A stretch of DNA of 64,000 nucleotides from CAZCAC01 sp964496575 (GTDB taxonomy: Bacteria > Planctomycetota > UBA1135 > GCA-002686595). This document shows positions 34,255 through 43,024 of the stretch, in pieces. The notes beneath the pieces were generated by a model. That model had not been told where the DNA came from and searched no databases. It saw only the letters and a list, made by a program, of their open reading frames with translations. Each line of letters begins with the position of its first letter. Within the stretch, counting starts at the first letter, position 1. The stretch lies in NCBI GenBank assembly GCA_964496575.1, contig CAZCAC010000007.1, positions 1 to 64,000 on the forward strand. The letters are read 5' to 3'. The position numbers and the translations under genes were made by a program.

Positions 34255-35046
34255 CTACCCCTTGCCTTTGCCCTTGCCTTTGCCCTTGCCCTTGCCTTTG
34301 CCCTTGCCCTCGCCCTTGGCCTTGCCGCCCACACCCTTGGCCCCCGCGCCGGAGACCCCCAGGTGGATGGAGCCGACCTGGACCACGGGCGTGCGCCCCA
34401 CGGGGTCGGGGACCAGCGCGTCCCCCCACCCGTCGGTGGCGAACGGCTCGGAGGCGGGGAGGTACCCCTTGGTGACCAGCTTGGAGAGGATCGTCGAGTA
34501 GTTGGCGGGCAGCGGGTCGGTGGCGAGCCAGGACGTGTTGTACTGCCCGATCGCCCGGTTGACGATCTCCAGCGTGGCGAGGGTCTGATCCCGACGGATC
34601 GGGGTGACGTCGAGCGTGATCGCGATGTCGTGCTCGTCCCCGAAGGTCCCCCCCAGCCCGGGGCTGGTGATGGTCAGGACCGATCCGCTCGACGAGAGCG
34701 AGTACGCCTGCGACCAGGCGTCGACCGCGTACTGCGAGAGCCCGGTGCGCTCGTTGATGCTGTACGCCTGCAGGTAGGGACCCGCCCACCCGTCGACGCT
34801 CGGGTTCTGCTCCATGTCGGAGACCGTCGAGGGGAGCTCCCCGGTGTCCTGGAAGTACTCCGCAGCGGCGAGCTGCAGGCCGTCCAGCTCCTCCGCCGTG
34901 GCCCGCTTCGCCTTCGAGTTGATCGCCATGGTGGCCAGCGGCACCGCGGAACCCGCGATGATCGCCATGATGCTGATGACGAGGATCATCTCCAGCAGGG
35001 AGAAGCCCCCGCGCGTACTGCGCCGCGAAATGGACCGATCGATCAT
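34255..35046 (-). CDS. gspG: Type II secretion major pseudopilin with a Gly-Lys repeat tail
   Basis: This 263-aa prepilin has the prepilin-peptidase site RGGFSLLEMILVISIMAI, cut after the second Gly, with Glu+5 present, and a hydrophobic helix. The GspG-like globular part contains VDGWAGPYLQ and YSLSSSGSVLTITSPGLGG. It is about 100 residues longer than usual GspG. The additional part includes another W-G-D segment (PFATDGWGDALVPDPVG) and a basic tail, KGVGGKAKGEG followed by eight Gly-Lys pairs. The start is 4 bp after the gspF stop, so it is the last gene of the operon. The lysine tail is not a family feature. Confidence 0.9.
   Translation of the reverse strand: MIDRSISRRSTRGGFSLLEMILVISIMAIIAGSAVPLATMAINSKAKRATAEELDGLQLAAAEYFQDTGELPSTVSDMEQNPSVDGWAGPYLQAYSINERTGLSQYAVDAWSQAYSLSSSGSVLTITSPGLGGTFGDEHDIAITLDVTPIRRDQTLATLEIVNRAIGQYNTSWLATDPLPANYSTILSKLVTKGYLPASEPFATDGWGDALVPDPVGRTPVVQVGSIHLGVSGAGAKGVGGKAKGEGKGKGKGKGKGKGKGKG
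34258..34308. repeat. Hexanucleotide tandem repeat coding for (Gly-Lys)8
   Basis: Eight consecutive units of CTTGCC or TTTGCC (minus strand GGCAAG/GGCAAA) lie directly before the gspG stop codon. Imperfect units continue to about 34330. The 12-base pair CCCTTGCCTTTG recurs. Slippage by whole units would change the tail length without shifting frame. Confidence 0.9.
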
Positions 35047-35050
35047 CGTG

Positions 35051-36247
35051 TCACCCCATGTTCTCGTAGATCTGGAAGAGGGGCAGGATCGCGGCCATCA
35101 GGATGAAGGCGACGATCGCTCCCGCCCCGAGCAGGAGCGCGGGCTCCAGCAGGGCGAGGAACTTCTTCACCATCCTCGGCACCTCTTCGTCGTAGTACTC
35201 CGCCAGCTTGGCCAGGGCTGCGTCGAGTGCCCCCGCCTTCTCCCCCACGGCCACCATCTGCACCAGCAGTGGATCCATGCACGCTTCCTTCTCCAGCGCG
35301 CTGGAGATCGCCTCCCCGGCGCGCACTCGCTCGGTCACCCGGTCGAACGCGGCCCGGTAGACGGAGTTGCCGCACGTCCGCGAGGCGATCTGCAGCACCG
35401 AGAAGACGTCGCACCCCGAGGACTGCAAGGTCGACGCGGTCGAGGCGAAGCGAGCCAGCGCCAGCTGTCCCAGCACCGTGCCCAGCCTCGGAACTCGCAG
35501 CAGCACCCGGTCGATCGCCTGCTTCACCCCATCCGACCTCCGTCCCATGAGGACGAGCACGACCAGCACGTCCGCGCCCCCTCCCCAGAGAGGCAGGTGA
35601 TCCCGCAGCGAATCGGAGAGGCCCATCACGATCTGCGTCTGCCAGGGCAGCTCGAGCTGATCGGCAGGGAAGAGGGTCATGAGCCTCGGCAACACGTGGA
35701 GGAGCAGGATGAGGATCAGGCCGAACACCGCCACCATCAGGATCGCCGGGTAGATCAGCGTCTGGATGGTGGTGCCGCGGATCGCCCGGGCCCACTCCAG
35801 GTGCTTGGCCATCCGGTCGAGCACGAGATCCAGCGCGCCCGAGGTCTCGCCGGCGGCCACCGAGGCCCGGTACACCGGCGAGAAGGTCTTCGGGAACGGC
35901 TCCATCACCGTGGAGAGGCTCTCCCCCGCGGTCAGGCGGGCGACCATCTCCTCCACCAGGTCGCGACCGGCGGGGCGGGTGAGCCGCGCACCGATCCCCC
36001 GGAGCCCGTCGATGATCGGGATGCCGGCGCCCGTGACGGTCGCCAGCTGGTTGGTCAGGCTGACCAGGTCGTCGCGCCCCAGGTGCTTGTTGGTGCGCCG
36101 CTCGCCGTCCCCGAGCACCCGCGAGCGAGTCAGCACCAGCCCCTTCCGCTCGAGCTCGAGCTCCAGCTTCGCCTCGTCATCGGCGACCTGGACCCCGCTC
36201 ACCTTGTGGCCGGTCTCGTCGGCGGCGCTGTACTCAAAGGTCTTCAC
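35051..36247 (-). CDS. gspF: Type II secretion inner-membrane platform protein
   Basis: This 398-aa protein has the GspF/PilC layout. The N-terminus FEYSAADETGHKVSGVQVAD leads to two repeated cytoplasmic T2SSF domains (LTNQLATVTGAGIPIIDGLR and FASTASTLQSSGCDVFSVLQ) and three membrane helices near residues 170, 220 and 375. It ends in PLFQIYENMG as in the family. It forms the platform that couples the ATPase to pseudopilus assembly. The start at 36247 overlaps the end of gspE by 14 bp, and the stop is 4 bp before gspG. Confidence 0.95.
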   Translation of the reverse strand: MKTFEYSAADETGHKVSGVQVADDEAKLELELERKGLVLTRSRVLGDGERRTNKHLGRDDLVSLTNQLATVTGAGIPIIDGLRGIGARLTRPAGRDLVEEMVARLTAGESLSTVMEPFPKTFSPVYRASVAAGETSGALDLVLDRMAKHLEWARAIRGTTIQTLIYPAILMVAVFGLILILLLHVLPRLMTLFPADQLELPWQTQIVMGLSDSLRDHLPLWGGGADVLVVLVLMGRRSDGVKQAIDRVLLRVPRLGTVLGQLALARFASTASTLQSSGCDVFSVLQIASRTCGNSVYRAAFDRVTERVRAGEAISSALEKEACMDPLLVQMVAVGEKAGALDAALAKLAEYYDEEVPRMVKKFLALLEPALLLGAGAIVAFILMAAILPLFQIYENMG

Positions 36248-37913
36248 GTTCCTCGCTGGTCAGTCGGTGGCAGGAATTCACGCGCATGACCTCGTCCATG
36301 GTGGTCACGCCCAGCCGCACCAGTCGCTTGCCCTCCTCCTCCATGCTGACGAAGCCGCTCTCCACGGCGAGCTTCTCCAGGGTGCCCTGCGAGGCGCCGC
36401 GACGTAGCGCGTCCGCCATGTCGTCACTGGGCAGGAATACCTCGGCCATCACCGTGCGTCCGGAGAGGCCGGTGTTGCAACAGCGCTCGCAGCCGCTGCC
36501 CCGCAGCACCGTCTCGGTCCCGTCGCCGAGCCACTGGGCCTCGAGAGGACTTACCTCGACCGTCTCGGCGCACAGATCGCAGACGCGACGTACCAGCCGC
36601 TGCCCCATCGCCCCGATCAGCGAGTCCTCGATGAGGAACGCCTCGATGCCGATGTCGACCAGGCGCGGGATGGCGCCGATCGCCGTGTTGGTGTGCAGCG
36701 TGGAGAGCACCAGGTGTCCGGTCATCGACGCCTTCACGGCCATGTCGGCCGTCTCGCGGTCGCGGATCTCGCCGACGAGGATGACGTCGGGATCCTGCCA
36801 CAGGAGCGAGCGCAGGCCGGCGTGGAACCCGAAGCCGATCGAGGTGTCGACCTGGCTCTGCCGCAGGAGCGGCACCCGGATCTCCACCGGGTCCTCGATG
36901 GTGGCGACGTTCCGCCGCATCGCGTCCACCTTGGCCAGCATCGCGTACAGCGTGGTGGTCTTTCCAGAGCCAGTGGGACCGGTCACCAGGAAGATGCCGT
37001 GGGACCTCTCGACGACTCGCTCCAGGACCCGCTCCATCGCCGGAGCGACCCCCAGGTCGCTGAGGGCCAGGCCCCCGGCCGATTGAGCGAGTACGCGGAG
37101 AACGACGTTCTCGCCGGCGGTGCACGGCATGATCGAGACGCGCATGTCCACGTCACGATCGTTCACCTTCATCCGCAGCCGACCGTCCTGGGGCCGGCGT
37201 CGCTCGGAGATGTCGAGCTGCGAGAGGATCTTGATCCGCGAGACGATCGCCGCCGTGGCGTCGACCGGCAGGTTCTCGCCCTGCTGGAGGACTCCGTCGA
37301 TCCGGTAGCGCACGCGGGTCACGCGCTCCTCCGGCTCGAGGTGGATGTCGGTGGCGCCGCGGTGCACGCCGTCGAGCAGGATCGCCTCGGTGACGTCCTC
37401 GATCGGCAGGGCGACGACCCCCTCGTCCGCCACGTGGTGCAGGGCGGCGAAGATCTCCGCCACCCGGCCGATGCCCGTCTCGAGGTGCTGCTTGAGCAGC
37501 TGGAGCACGGTCTGCTCGGAGGTCAGGGCGATCTCGAGCGGATAGGGAAAGCGTGACCGAACCTGGGCCCGCTTGTCCGGGTCCTCCGGATCGACCATCA
37601 CCAGCTGCAGGGTCCCGTCGACCAGGGCGTAGGGGAACGCCTCGGTCTCGCGCACGAAGTCGGCGTCGACGGTCGAGGCGACCAGGGGATCGACGGTGAT
37701 GTCTCGCCCGCGCAGGTACGGCAGGCCCATGTCCTCCGCGACCAGCTCGGCGATGTCGTCCTGGCGGCAGAAGCCGAGGGAGATGAGGATCTCCCCCAGC
37801 GCGCGGTGCGCCCGCTTCTGCTCCGCGAGGGCGACCTCGAGCTGGCGGCTGGTCAGGCGTCCCTTGTCGATCAGGCGATCGCCCAGCCTTCCCTTCGTGC
37901 TCCTTTCCGCCAA
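36234..37913 (-). CDS. gspE: Type II secretion/pilus assembly ATPase
   Basis: This 559-aa protein belongs to the GspE/PilB family. An N-terminal MshEN-type domain (residues 1-150; GDRLIDKGRLTSRQLEVAL) is followed by the ATPase with Walker A TGPTGSGKTT at 311-320 and Walker B DVILVGEIRD at 376-385. The His-box stretch is STLHTNTAIGAIPRL, and a zinc-binding C-M domain has C445-x2-C448 and C475-x2-C478. It hydrolyses ATP at the inner membrane to drive pseudopilus growth. It starts 4 bp after the secretin gene and overlaps gspF. Confidence 0.96.
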   Translation of the reverse strand: MAERSTKGRLGDRLIDKGRLTSRQLEVALAEQKRAHRALGEILISLGFCRQDDIAELVAEDMGLPYLRGRDITVDPLVASTVDADFVRETEAFPYALVDGTLQLVMVDPEDPDKRAQVRSRFPYPLEIALTSEQTVLQLLKQHLETGIGRVAEIFAALHHVADEGVVALPIEDVTEAILLDGVHRGATDIHLEPEERVTRVRYRIDGVLQQGENLPVDATAAIVSRIKILSQLDISERRRPQDGRLRMKVNDRDVDMRVSIMPCTAGENVVLRVLAQSAGGLALSDLGVAPAMERVLERVVERSHGIFLVTGPTGSGKTTTLYAMLAKVDAMRRNVATIEDPVEIRVPLLRQSQVDTSIGFGFHAGLRSLLWQDPDVILVGEIRDRETADMAVKASMTGHLVLSTLHTNTAIGAIPRLVDIGIEAFLIEDSLIGAMGQRLVRRVCDLCAETVEVSPLEAQWLGDGTETVLRGSGCERCCNTGLSGRTVMAEVFLPSDDMADALRRGASQGTLEKLAVESGFVSMEEEGKRLVRLGVTTMDEVMRVNSCHRLTSEEREDL

Positions 37914-37917
37914 GCGC

Positions 37918-39390
37918 TCACTCCTCCTCGACCGAGCTCACGCCCGCCAGGCGGGTGGTCTCGCTGTACTCGTTCTGCACCTCACGGGCCAGCAACGCGG
38001 CCTCGTGGGGCTCGAGGATGCGCGGAGTGATGAAGATGAGGAGCTGGCGCTTCTGCCGACTCTCGACGTCGGAGCGGAAGAGACGCCCCACCAGCGGGAT
38101 GTCCATCAATCCGGGAACGCCGGTGTCGTCCTCCAGCACGCTGTCCTGGATCAGGCCGCCCAGCACCACCGTCTGCTGGTCCTGCACCAGCATCACCGTC
38201 GAGAGGTTCCTCGTGTCGAGCACGGGGATCCCCTGAAAGTAGCCGATCACGTTGGAGAGCTCCTGGGCGATGATTATCTCGACCACCCCTCCTTCCTGGA
38301 TCGTCGGGGTGACGTCTAGCTTGACGCCCGCCTCCTTGAACTCGACCTCCTCGCTCGTCGAGGACCCCGCGGCTCCGCCGCCGACCTCGGTGCTGACCGT
38401 GGCCTTGATGTAGGGGATCTCCGTCAGCACCTCGACATTGGCCGGGCTCTTGGTCACGGCCAGGACCCGCGGCGAGGAGATGACGTTGACGCCGACGTAC
38501 TGCTCCAGCGCGGTGAGGGTCGACTGCAGCGGGAGCTGGGAGTTGTCCAGGGTCAGCGAGAACTCGCCGTCCCCCGTGCTCATGGCCTGGGTCAACGTGA
38601 GCAGGTTCTTGGTGTCGTCGATCTGCGCCCCCGAGATGAGGTGCGAGAACCCCAGCTGGTAGTCCTCGTCGAGCATCAGCTCGACCAGCTCCACCTCGAG
38701 CAGCACCTGGCGCTTGAGCCGGTCGACCCCTCGCAGGTACTCGGCGATCCGGCGCACGTCTCGCGCGCTGCCGTCGACCAGGACGAAGTTCTGCTCCGAG
38801 TTGACCACCACCCGGGTCGAGCTCTCGATCAGCTGGGAGAGGTCCTCCTCGATACTCTCGGCGTCGATCGACTGCACCCGGAAGGTGGCGGACTCCTCCT
38901 CCGTACCGTCCGCGGGAGAGACCCAGAAGACCCCTTCCGGCTCCTCGACCAGCCTCAGACCGTTGCGGTCGAGGATCACCTGCAAGGCGTTGTCGAGCGT
39001 GACCGAGGGGAAGGAGGCATCGATCATCCGATCGAGCTCGGCGTCGAGGTAGATGTTCACGCGAGCCGACTCGGCGATCATGTGGATCGCCTCCGCCAGC
39101 GGCTTGGAGCGCATCTCGAAGGAGATGAGCCGATCGTCCGCGATCCGGGGAGGCGCGAGAGGCGCGGGCGCCTCCGGCACCTCGACCTCGTACACCGCGG
39201 GCGGGGGCGCCGGTTCGGGGGGCACCACGGGTTTCGCCTGCTCGATCTCCGCGCGCTCCGGAATCGTCGGTTCGAAGGCCTGGCAAGCGGCCGCGCCGAG
39301 CAGCAGGAGTGACCCGCCGAGCGGCAGGAGCGAGGCACCGGGCCGGCGAGGCGACTCGGGGGTCAGATCATCGTGTTTCACGGTTTTCAT
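37918..39390 (-). CDS. gspD: Type II secretion secretin lipoprotein
   Basis: This 490-aa protein has a lipoprotein-type signal (PLGGSLLLLGAAAC, Cys36). Then comes a Pro-rich linker, STN/N0-like and N1 domains (ARVNIYLDAELDRMIDASFP, SEQNFVLVDGSARDVRRIAE), and the secretin channel domain. That domain contains VGVNVISSPRVLAVTKSPAN, GVVEIIIAQELSNVIG and VLGGLIQDSVLEDDTGVPGL, and ends RQLLIFITPRILEP. It forms the outer-membrane pore. The ATG directly follows the TAG of the preceding gene with no gap, so it depends on coupling. It is shorter than enterobacterial GspD (about 650 aa), having fewer N-domains. Confidence 0.93.
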   Translation of the reverse strand: MKTVKHDDLTPESPRRPGASLLPLGGSLLLLGAAACQAFEPTIPERAEIEQAKPVVPPEPAPPPAVYEVEVPEAPAPLAPPRIADDRLISFEMRSKPLAEAIHMIAESARVNIYLDAELDRMIDASFPSVTLDNALQVILDRNGLRLVEEPEGVFWVSPADGTEEESATFRVQSIDAESIEEDLSQLIESSTRVVVNSEQNFVLVDGSARDVRRIAEYLRGVDRLKRQVLLEVELVELMLDEDYQLGFSHLISGAQIDDTKNLLTLTQAMSTGDGEFSLTLDNSQLPLQSTLTALEQYVGVNVISSPRVLAVTKSPANVEVLTEIPYIKATVSTEVGGGAAGSSTSEEVEFKEAGVKLDVTPTIQEGGVVEIIIAQELSNVIGYFQGIPVLDTRNLSTVMLVQDQQTVVLGGLIQDSVLEDDTGVPGLMDIPLVGRLFRSDVESRQKRQLLIFITPRILEPHEAALLAREVQNEYSETTRLAGVSSVEEE

Positions 39391-39735
39391 CTACTCCACC
39401 TGGCTGTCGTCGCCCGCCGACCCGAGGTCGGCGGTGGTGAACGGCTCGCCCCCGGTCTCGACCGACGGGGTGGAATCTCCCGCGGCCGGCTCGCTCTCCG
39501 CTTCGGAAGAGGTGGGTTCCTCATCGGGAACCGAGCTGGAGTCCTCGTCGTCGCTGGAGCTGGGCGGCCGCGCCACGAACGGGGGCAGCTCCATTCGAAC
39601 CACCCGACCGTCCAGGACGAGCTCGACGCTGCGACGAGCGATGGCCACGACCCGGACTCCGCCCGGAAGGGTGTCGCCCACCCGGATCAGGCGTGCGCCG
39701 ATCATCGCCAGCGGATCCTGGCCGTCGTCGATCAC
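39391..39735 (-). CDS. C-terminal part of a GspB/GspC-like secretion protein (split gene)
   Basis: This 114-aa open frame from GTG 39735 encodes a small beta domain (DDGQDPLAMIGARLIRVGDT, then LPGGVRVVAIARRSVELVLD) like the periplasmic HR/PilP-type domain of GspB or GspC, then an acidic Ser-rich tail. Coding text clearly continues upstream in the same frame to 39876 (for example DPLLDIASRYTLNAV), where a TAG separates it from the preceding frame. No ATG, GTG or TTG lies between that TAG and 39735. It is therefore probably the second half of one gene with 39877-40215. Its stop abuts the gspD start. Confidence 0.65.
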   Translation of the reverse strand: MIDDGQDPLAMIGARLIRVGDTLPGGVRVVAIARRSVELVLDGRVVRMELPPFVARPPSSSDDEDSSSVPDEEPTSSEAESEPAAGDSTPSVETGGEPFTTADLGSAGDDSQVE

Positions 39736-39876
39736 CGCGTTGAGCGTGTACCGCGAGGCGATGTCGAGGAGCGGATCGCGCGACGAGCTTCCGTCCCCGC
39801 CCAGGCTCTCCGCCGGAACGAGGTTGTTCTCCGACCCGAACGCTCCGGACTGGCCGTCGTGGAAGACGCGCAGGAG

Positions 39877-40215
39877 CTAGTCGAGATCGACTCGCTCGCG
39901 GCCACGCTCCAGGCTCTTCACCCCTTCCGCGGCGTGCTCGAGAAGGCTCCCGAGCTCCCCGGTCGACCCTCCCTCGGCCACCTCGGGAACGGAGTCGTCG
40001 ACGTCGGGCTCCATCCCCTCTGGATACAGGTCGGGATCCATGTCGGGATCCATGTCGGGAAGCGGTGGCTCGATCTCTCCCGGTTCGAGGTTGGAGACCT
40101 CCGGTCGATCGGGGTCTCCGGTCTTCACCACGCCGCTGAGGATCTGAGGGATCCAGATCCCCACGGCGATTACGGCCGTGCTGGCCGTCATCCACTTCTT
40201 GGCTTTGGGTCTCAC
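39877..40215 (-). CDS. N-terminal membrane part of the GspB/GspC-like protein
   Basis: This 112-aa product starts at a GTG that overlaps the preceding stop codon as GTGA. It has a basic N-terminus (RPKAKKW) and one transmembrane helix (MTASTAVIAVGIWIPQIL). An acidic Pro-rich linker carries a small tandem repeat (DMDPDMDPD), and a helical segment follows up to ERGRERVDLD. The TAG at 39877-39879 ends it, but the same frame continues as a secretion-protein domain. GspB/GspC proteins have exactly this order (membrane helix, linker, HR-like domain), and they link the inner-membrane platform to the secretin. Confidence 0.65.
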   Translation of the reverse strand: MRPKAKKWMTASTAVIAVGIWIPQILSGVVKTGDPDRPEVSNLEPGEIEPPLPDMDPDMDPDLYPEGMEPDVDDSVPEVAEGGSTGELGSLLEHAAEGVKSLERGRERVDLD

Positions 40216-40859
40216 GGGTATTCCTCTTCCCCTCCGGGGATTTCCTCGTCCTCGTCCGATTCCGCGTCGTCCTCGGTGAGCCAGGGGGCCGACTGGTAGA
40301 GCCCCAGCGTCGCCGTGATGTCGAACTCCATTCGCTCGGCGGTCCCTCGGTCCAGCCGGCACTGCAGAAGGCGCGTGGGGTAGCCGAGCCCCCGCCACTG
40401 ATCGATCAGGCGCTGGAGAGCCATCGGGCTCCCCGATCCGCTGATGCTGACCTCGCACAGACCGATGCCGTCGTGAGCGGACTCGAGGTCGGCCACCTTC
40501 AGCTCGCCGATGTTCAACGTGTCCAGGTCGAACCCGCAGGTACGGGCCAGGACCTGCATCGCTCCGTGTACGGTCGTCGGGGTGAGCACGCCGGGAATCT
40601 GCCCGGTGGCCTCGAGGCGCGCACGCTCGAGCCGATCGAACCCCCCGGCCGCCTCGAACTCCCGCATCTCCCGTCGCAGCTCGGCGAGCCGCGCGGTTCC
40701 GCGCACGGCGCGTTCGTGCCTGACCTCCACCTCGCGGAGGTCGTAGACCGGCACCCCGAGCCCTCCGCCCAGTCCCACGAGCAGGGTGACGACGAAGGTC
40801 AGGCCGCGGGCGGAGCGGCGCAGCAGGCCTCCCCGCAGGTTGTCGGCGCGGGCGATCAC
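40212..40859 (-). CDS. GspM/PilO-like membrane assembly protein
   Basis: This 215-aa protein has one N-terminal transmembrane helix (TFVVTLLVGLGGGLGVPVYDL). A coiled-coil stretch (RGTARLAELRREMREFEAAG) follows, then a ferredoxin-like domain with VSISGSGSPMALQRLIDQW, as in PilO and GspM. An acidic tail ends it. It pairs with GspL in the inner-membrane platform. The GTG start overlaps the gspL stop (GTGA), and its own stop overlaps the next GTG the same way. The open frame extends upstream into gspL and that part was discarded. Confidence 0.82.
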   Translation of the reverse strand: MIARADNLRGGLLRRSARGLTFVVTLLVGLGGGLGVPVYDLREVEVRHERAVRGTARLAELRREMREFEAAGGFDRLERARLEATGQIPGVLTPTTVHGAMQVLARTCGFDLDTLNIGELKVADLESAHDGIGLCEVSISGSGSPMALQRLIDQWRGLGYPTRLLQCRLDRGTAERMEFDITATLGLYQSAPWLTEDDAESDEDEEIPGGEEEYP

Positions 40860-42295
40860 GACGACACCTCCAGGTGAACCTGCAGGGTGAAGGCGATCGG
40901 CTGGCCCGCATCTGCCCCTCCGATCCGGCTGGGCAGATCGATCCTGACCTCCTGGAAGCCGGGCATCAGGCTGAGCTCCTGCTCCATCTCGCCGATGGTC
41001 GCCACCGAGCGTACGGGGTCGGCGGTGGTCAGTCCGTTCACGGTCAGGTTCCGACCTCCGCCGGTACCGCGCTCCAGGGTCAGGCCCAGGAAGGTCGCGC
41101 GGCCCTCGAAGACGCCGGCGAGCGCCGCGAGGACCTTCTCGTACTCGGCCTCGTGGCCCCAGACCGCTTCCGCCTGCTCCAGCTGCCGCTGCAGCTCGGC
41201 GAGGTCGCGTCCGGCGTTCTCGCTCGCCTCCTGCAGCTCGAGCAGGTCGGGCTCGCACTGCTCCAGGCGCGCCGCTTCGAACGCCAGCTTCTGGCGCTTC
41301 TCCGCCAGCGAGCGCTGGGTGAACCAGAAGCTGCCGGAGGTCACCGCGACGATCAACGTCGCGGCGGCGAGGATCGTCGAGTTGCGCCAGGGCAGCCGGA
41401 GGGTCAGGTCGGCCGCCAGCGGGCCGTCGTCGTAACAACCGGCGAGCAGGGCGATCCGCCCGACGTCTTCCCCTTCGGCGTCCGCCCCCGGCTCGACGTG
41501 GACGTCCACCTCGGGCAGCGTGCTCTGAAGGGTCTGCGCCAGGAGGCTGCCGCGATCCGGAGGCAGCCCGAACAGGCAGATGTCTCCGACCTCCTGGCCA
41601 CGCTTCGACCGGCGCCAGAACGCGGCCAGGGTACGCACCGACTGCACGAGACTGGCCACCAGGTGGCCGGCCTCGAGGAAGTCCCCTTTCAGGACCTCCG
41701 AGCTGACCTGCTCATCGCCGGCGATCAGGCTCACCTCCACGGCCCGCGGGCCGATCACCACCACGATCGTGGCCGTGTCGGAGTCACGGGTGAGCAACCG
41801 GGCGCGGTTGAGGATGGCGGTCGAGATCGACGTCACCCGCCTCACTTTGAAACCGTGGCTGCGCAGGCGGAGCTGCGTCTCGAGCAGCCGCTTGCGCTCG
41901 ATCATCGCCACCGTCCAGTGGCACGACTCCTCACCGCGATTCCAGAGCTGCAGGCAGGAGAACAGCGTCTCGCCGGGAGAGGTTTCGCACTCCGTCGCGG
42001 CCTTGCGGGTCATCACCCGCTCGAGGTCCTTCCTCGCCAGCGGGGGGAGCTTCTGCACTCCGTGCCGGACCAGTCCCTCCCCCAGCACCAGCACGCACGA
42101 GCGTCGCTGGCCGCCGGCGGCGTTGCGGGCGGCGACGGCCGCCGCGGCGAGGTCACCGGGAGCGAGACCCTCGACGGGGACCCGGGCGTACCGGGTCCCT
42201 CCACAGGGTGCACACTCCACCCACTCCGCCTCGAGAGCGGTCAGGCTCAGTACGGCCAGGCGAGAAGATCCGCCGGGTAGGTTGGGTGGGGACAT
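40856..42295 (-). CDS. gspL: GspL-type protein, PilM-PilN fusion
   Basis: This 479-aa protein joins a cytoplasmic actin-like PilM domain to a PilN domain. The first part (residues 1 to about 310) contains TATIVVVIGPRAVEVSLI and VASLVQSVRTLAAFWRRSK. The second part has a transmembrane helix (STILAAATLIVAVTSGSFWF), a coiled coil (LLELQEASENAGRDLAELQ) and the fimbrial assembly domain with FEGRATFLGLTLERG and LTVNGLTTADPVRSV. This is the architecture of GspL, which anchors GspE to the membrane. Expression is coupled to the next gene by a 4-base overlap. The start ATG has no clear ribosome site. Confidence 0.85.
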   Translation of the reverse strand: MSPPNLPGGSSRLAVLSLTALEAEWVECAPCGGTRYARVPVEGLAPGDLAAAAVAARNAAGGQRRSCVLVLGEGLVRHGVQKLPPLARKDLERVMTRKAATECETSPGETLFSCLQLWNRGEESCHWTVAMIERKRLLETQLRLRSHGFKVRRVTSISTAILNRARLLTRDSDTATIVVVIGPRAVEVSLIAGDEQVSSEVLKGDFLEAGHLVASLVQSVRTLAAFWRRSKRGQEVGDICLFGLPPDRGSLLAQTLQSTLPEVDVHVEPGADAEGEDVGRIALLAGCYDDGPLAADLTLRLPWRNSTILAAATLIVAVTSGSFWFTQRSLAEKRQKLAFEAARLEQCEPDLLELQEASENAGRDLAELQRQLEQAEAVWGHEAEYEKVLAALAGVFEGRATFLGLTLERGTGGGRNLTVNGLTTADPVRSVATIGEMEQELSLMPGFQEVRIDLPSRIGGADAGQPIAFTLQVHLEVSS

Positions 42296-42333
42296 GGGGA
42301 TCTGCGCGGGGAAACGGTCTGTCAGGGCAGCGC

Positions 42334-42356
42334 GGCTCCACCCTCTCGGTGGAGCC
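42334..42356. terminator. 9-bp hairpin between pseudopilin and gspL
   Basis: The arms GGCTCCACC and GGTGGAGCC pair perfectly around CTCTC. It lies about 100 bp after the pseudopilin stop and 40 bp before gspL on the minus strand. It may be an incomplete terminator or a processing site that sets the pseudopilin level above the rest. No T-run is present. Confidence 0.45.
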
Positions 42357-42451
42357 CTTGCCGGGAGCGGGGAGCAGCGGAGCGAGGGCGCGCCCTCCCG
42401 TCGCGAGTGGGGCTCGCGAGGGAAGCACTCACCCTCCAGAGATCGCCGGAA

Positions 42452-43024
42452 TCAATAGTAGACGAGGATGAAGAGGTGCTGCTTCTCGTCGCTGTAGCGC
42501 ACGCGACCGGTGTTCTGCCACTTCTCCGGCAGACCGCGGTCCAGGGTGGAGTCGATCTGCTTGGCGGAGTCCGGCGGGACCTTGGAGAGCCAGAGCATGT
42601 TGGCGGATCCGGTCACGTCGAGGTTCTCGTCGCCGTCGACGTCGAAACCCTCGATGCGGCTGCCCGCGGTAACCCGGTCGTACAGGTGCATCTGTCCGCC
42701 GAAGGGGTTCTGACCGTGGGTGAGCGGGCTCTCGACGTAGGGACCGCTCCAGCCGGCTTTCTTCTGGGTGCCGGACAGGTGCCGGTGGTTCGCCTTGTAG
42801 CCCGAGTACTCGTGGGCGTAGCTGCCGACGTCGGCGTGATAGGCGGCACAGGCGGTCTTGAAGGTGCCGACCATGTTCACCACCTTGGTCGCCTTGCCCT
42901 TGTCGATCATCCCCCCGGCGCGCAGGGCCAGGGCCCCGGCCAGGATGGAGAGGATCGAAACGGCGACGATCACTTCCATCAGCGAGAAACCGGCGCGGGA
43001 ACGGGGTCGTTCGTGCTTGTACAT
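42452..43024 (-). CDS. Type II secretion pseudopilin
   Basis: This 190-aa prepilin has the leader RPRSRAG, then FSLMEVIVAVSILSILAGAL, with Gly/Phe cleavage and Glu+5. The globular part holds AGWSGPYVESPLTHGQNPFG, the GspG-type W-x-GPY motif, and an Asp-rich loop (GFDVDGDENLD) that could bind calcium. It heads the minus-strand secretion cluster, 156 bp before gspL. With the gspG at the other end and the plus-strand gene next door, the cluster has three pseudopilins. The start at 43024 was chosen for the short basic leader. Confidence 0.88.
   Translation of the reverse strand: MYKHERPRSRAGFSLMEVIVAVSILSILAGALALRAGGMIDKGKATKVVNMVGTFKTACAAYHADVGSYAHEYSGYKANHRHLSGTQKKAGWSGPYVESPLTHGQNPFGGQMHLYDRVTAGSRIEGFDVDGDENLDVTGSANMLWLSKVPPDSAKQIDSTLDRGLPEKWQNTGRVRYSDEKQHLFILVYY

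Noticed and set aside
34258..34330. CRISPR-like short repeat array
   Set aside because: The units are contiguous hexamers in a coding frame with no spacers and no cas genes; it is a microsatellite.
34025..34501. Plus-strand Leu-Pro repeat proteins at the gspG tail
   Set aside because: They are the complement of the Gly-Lys repeat, with no ribosome site or other domain.
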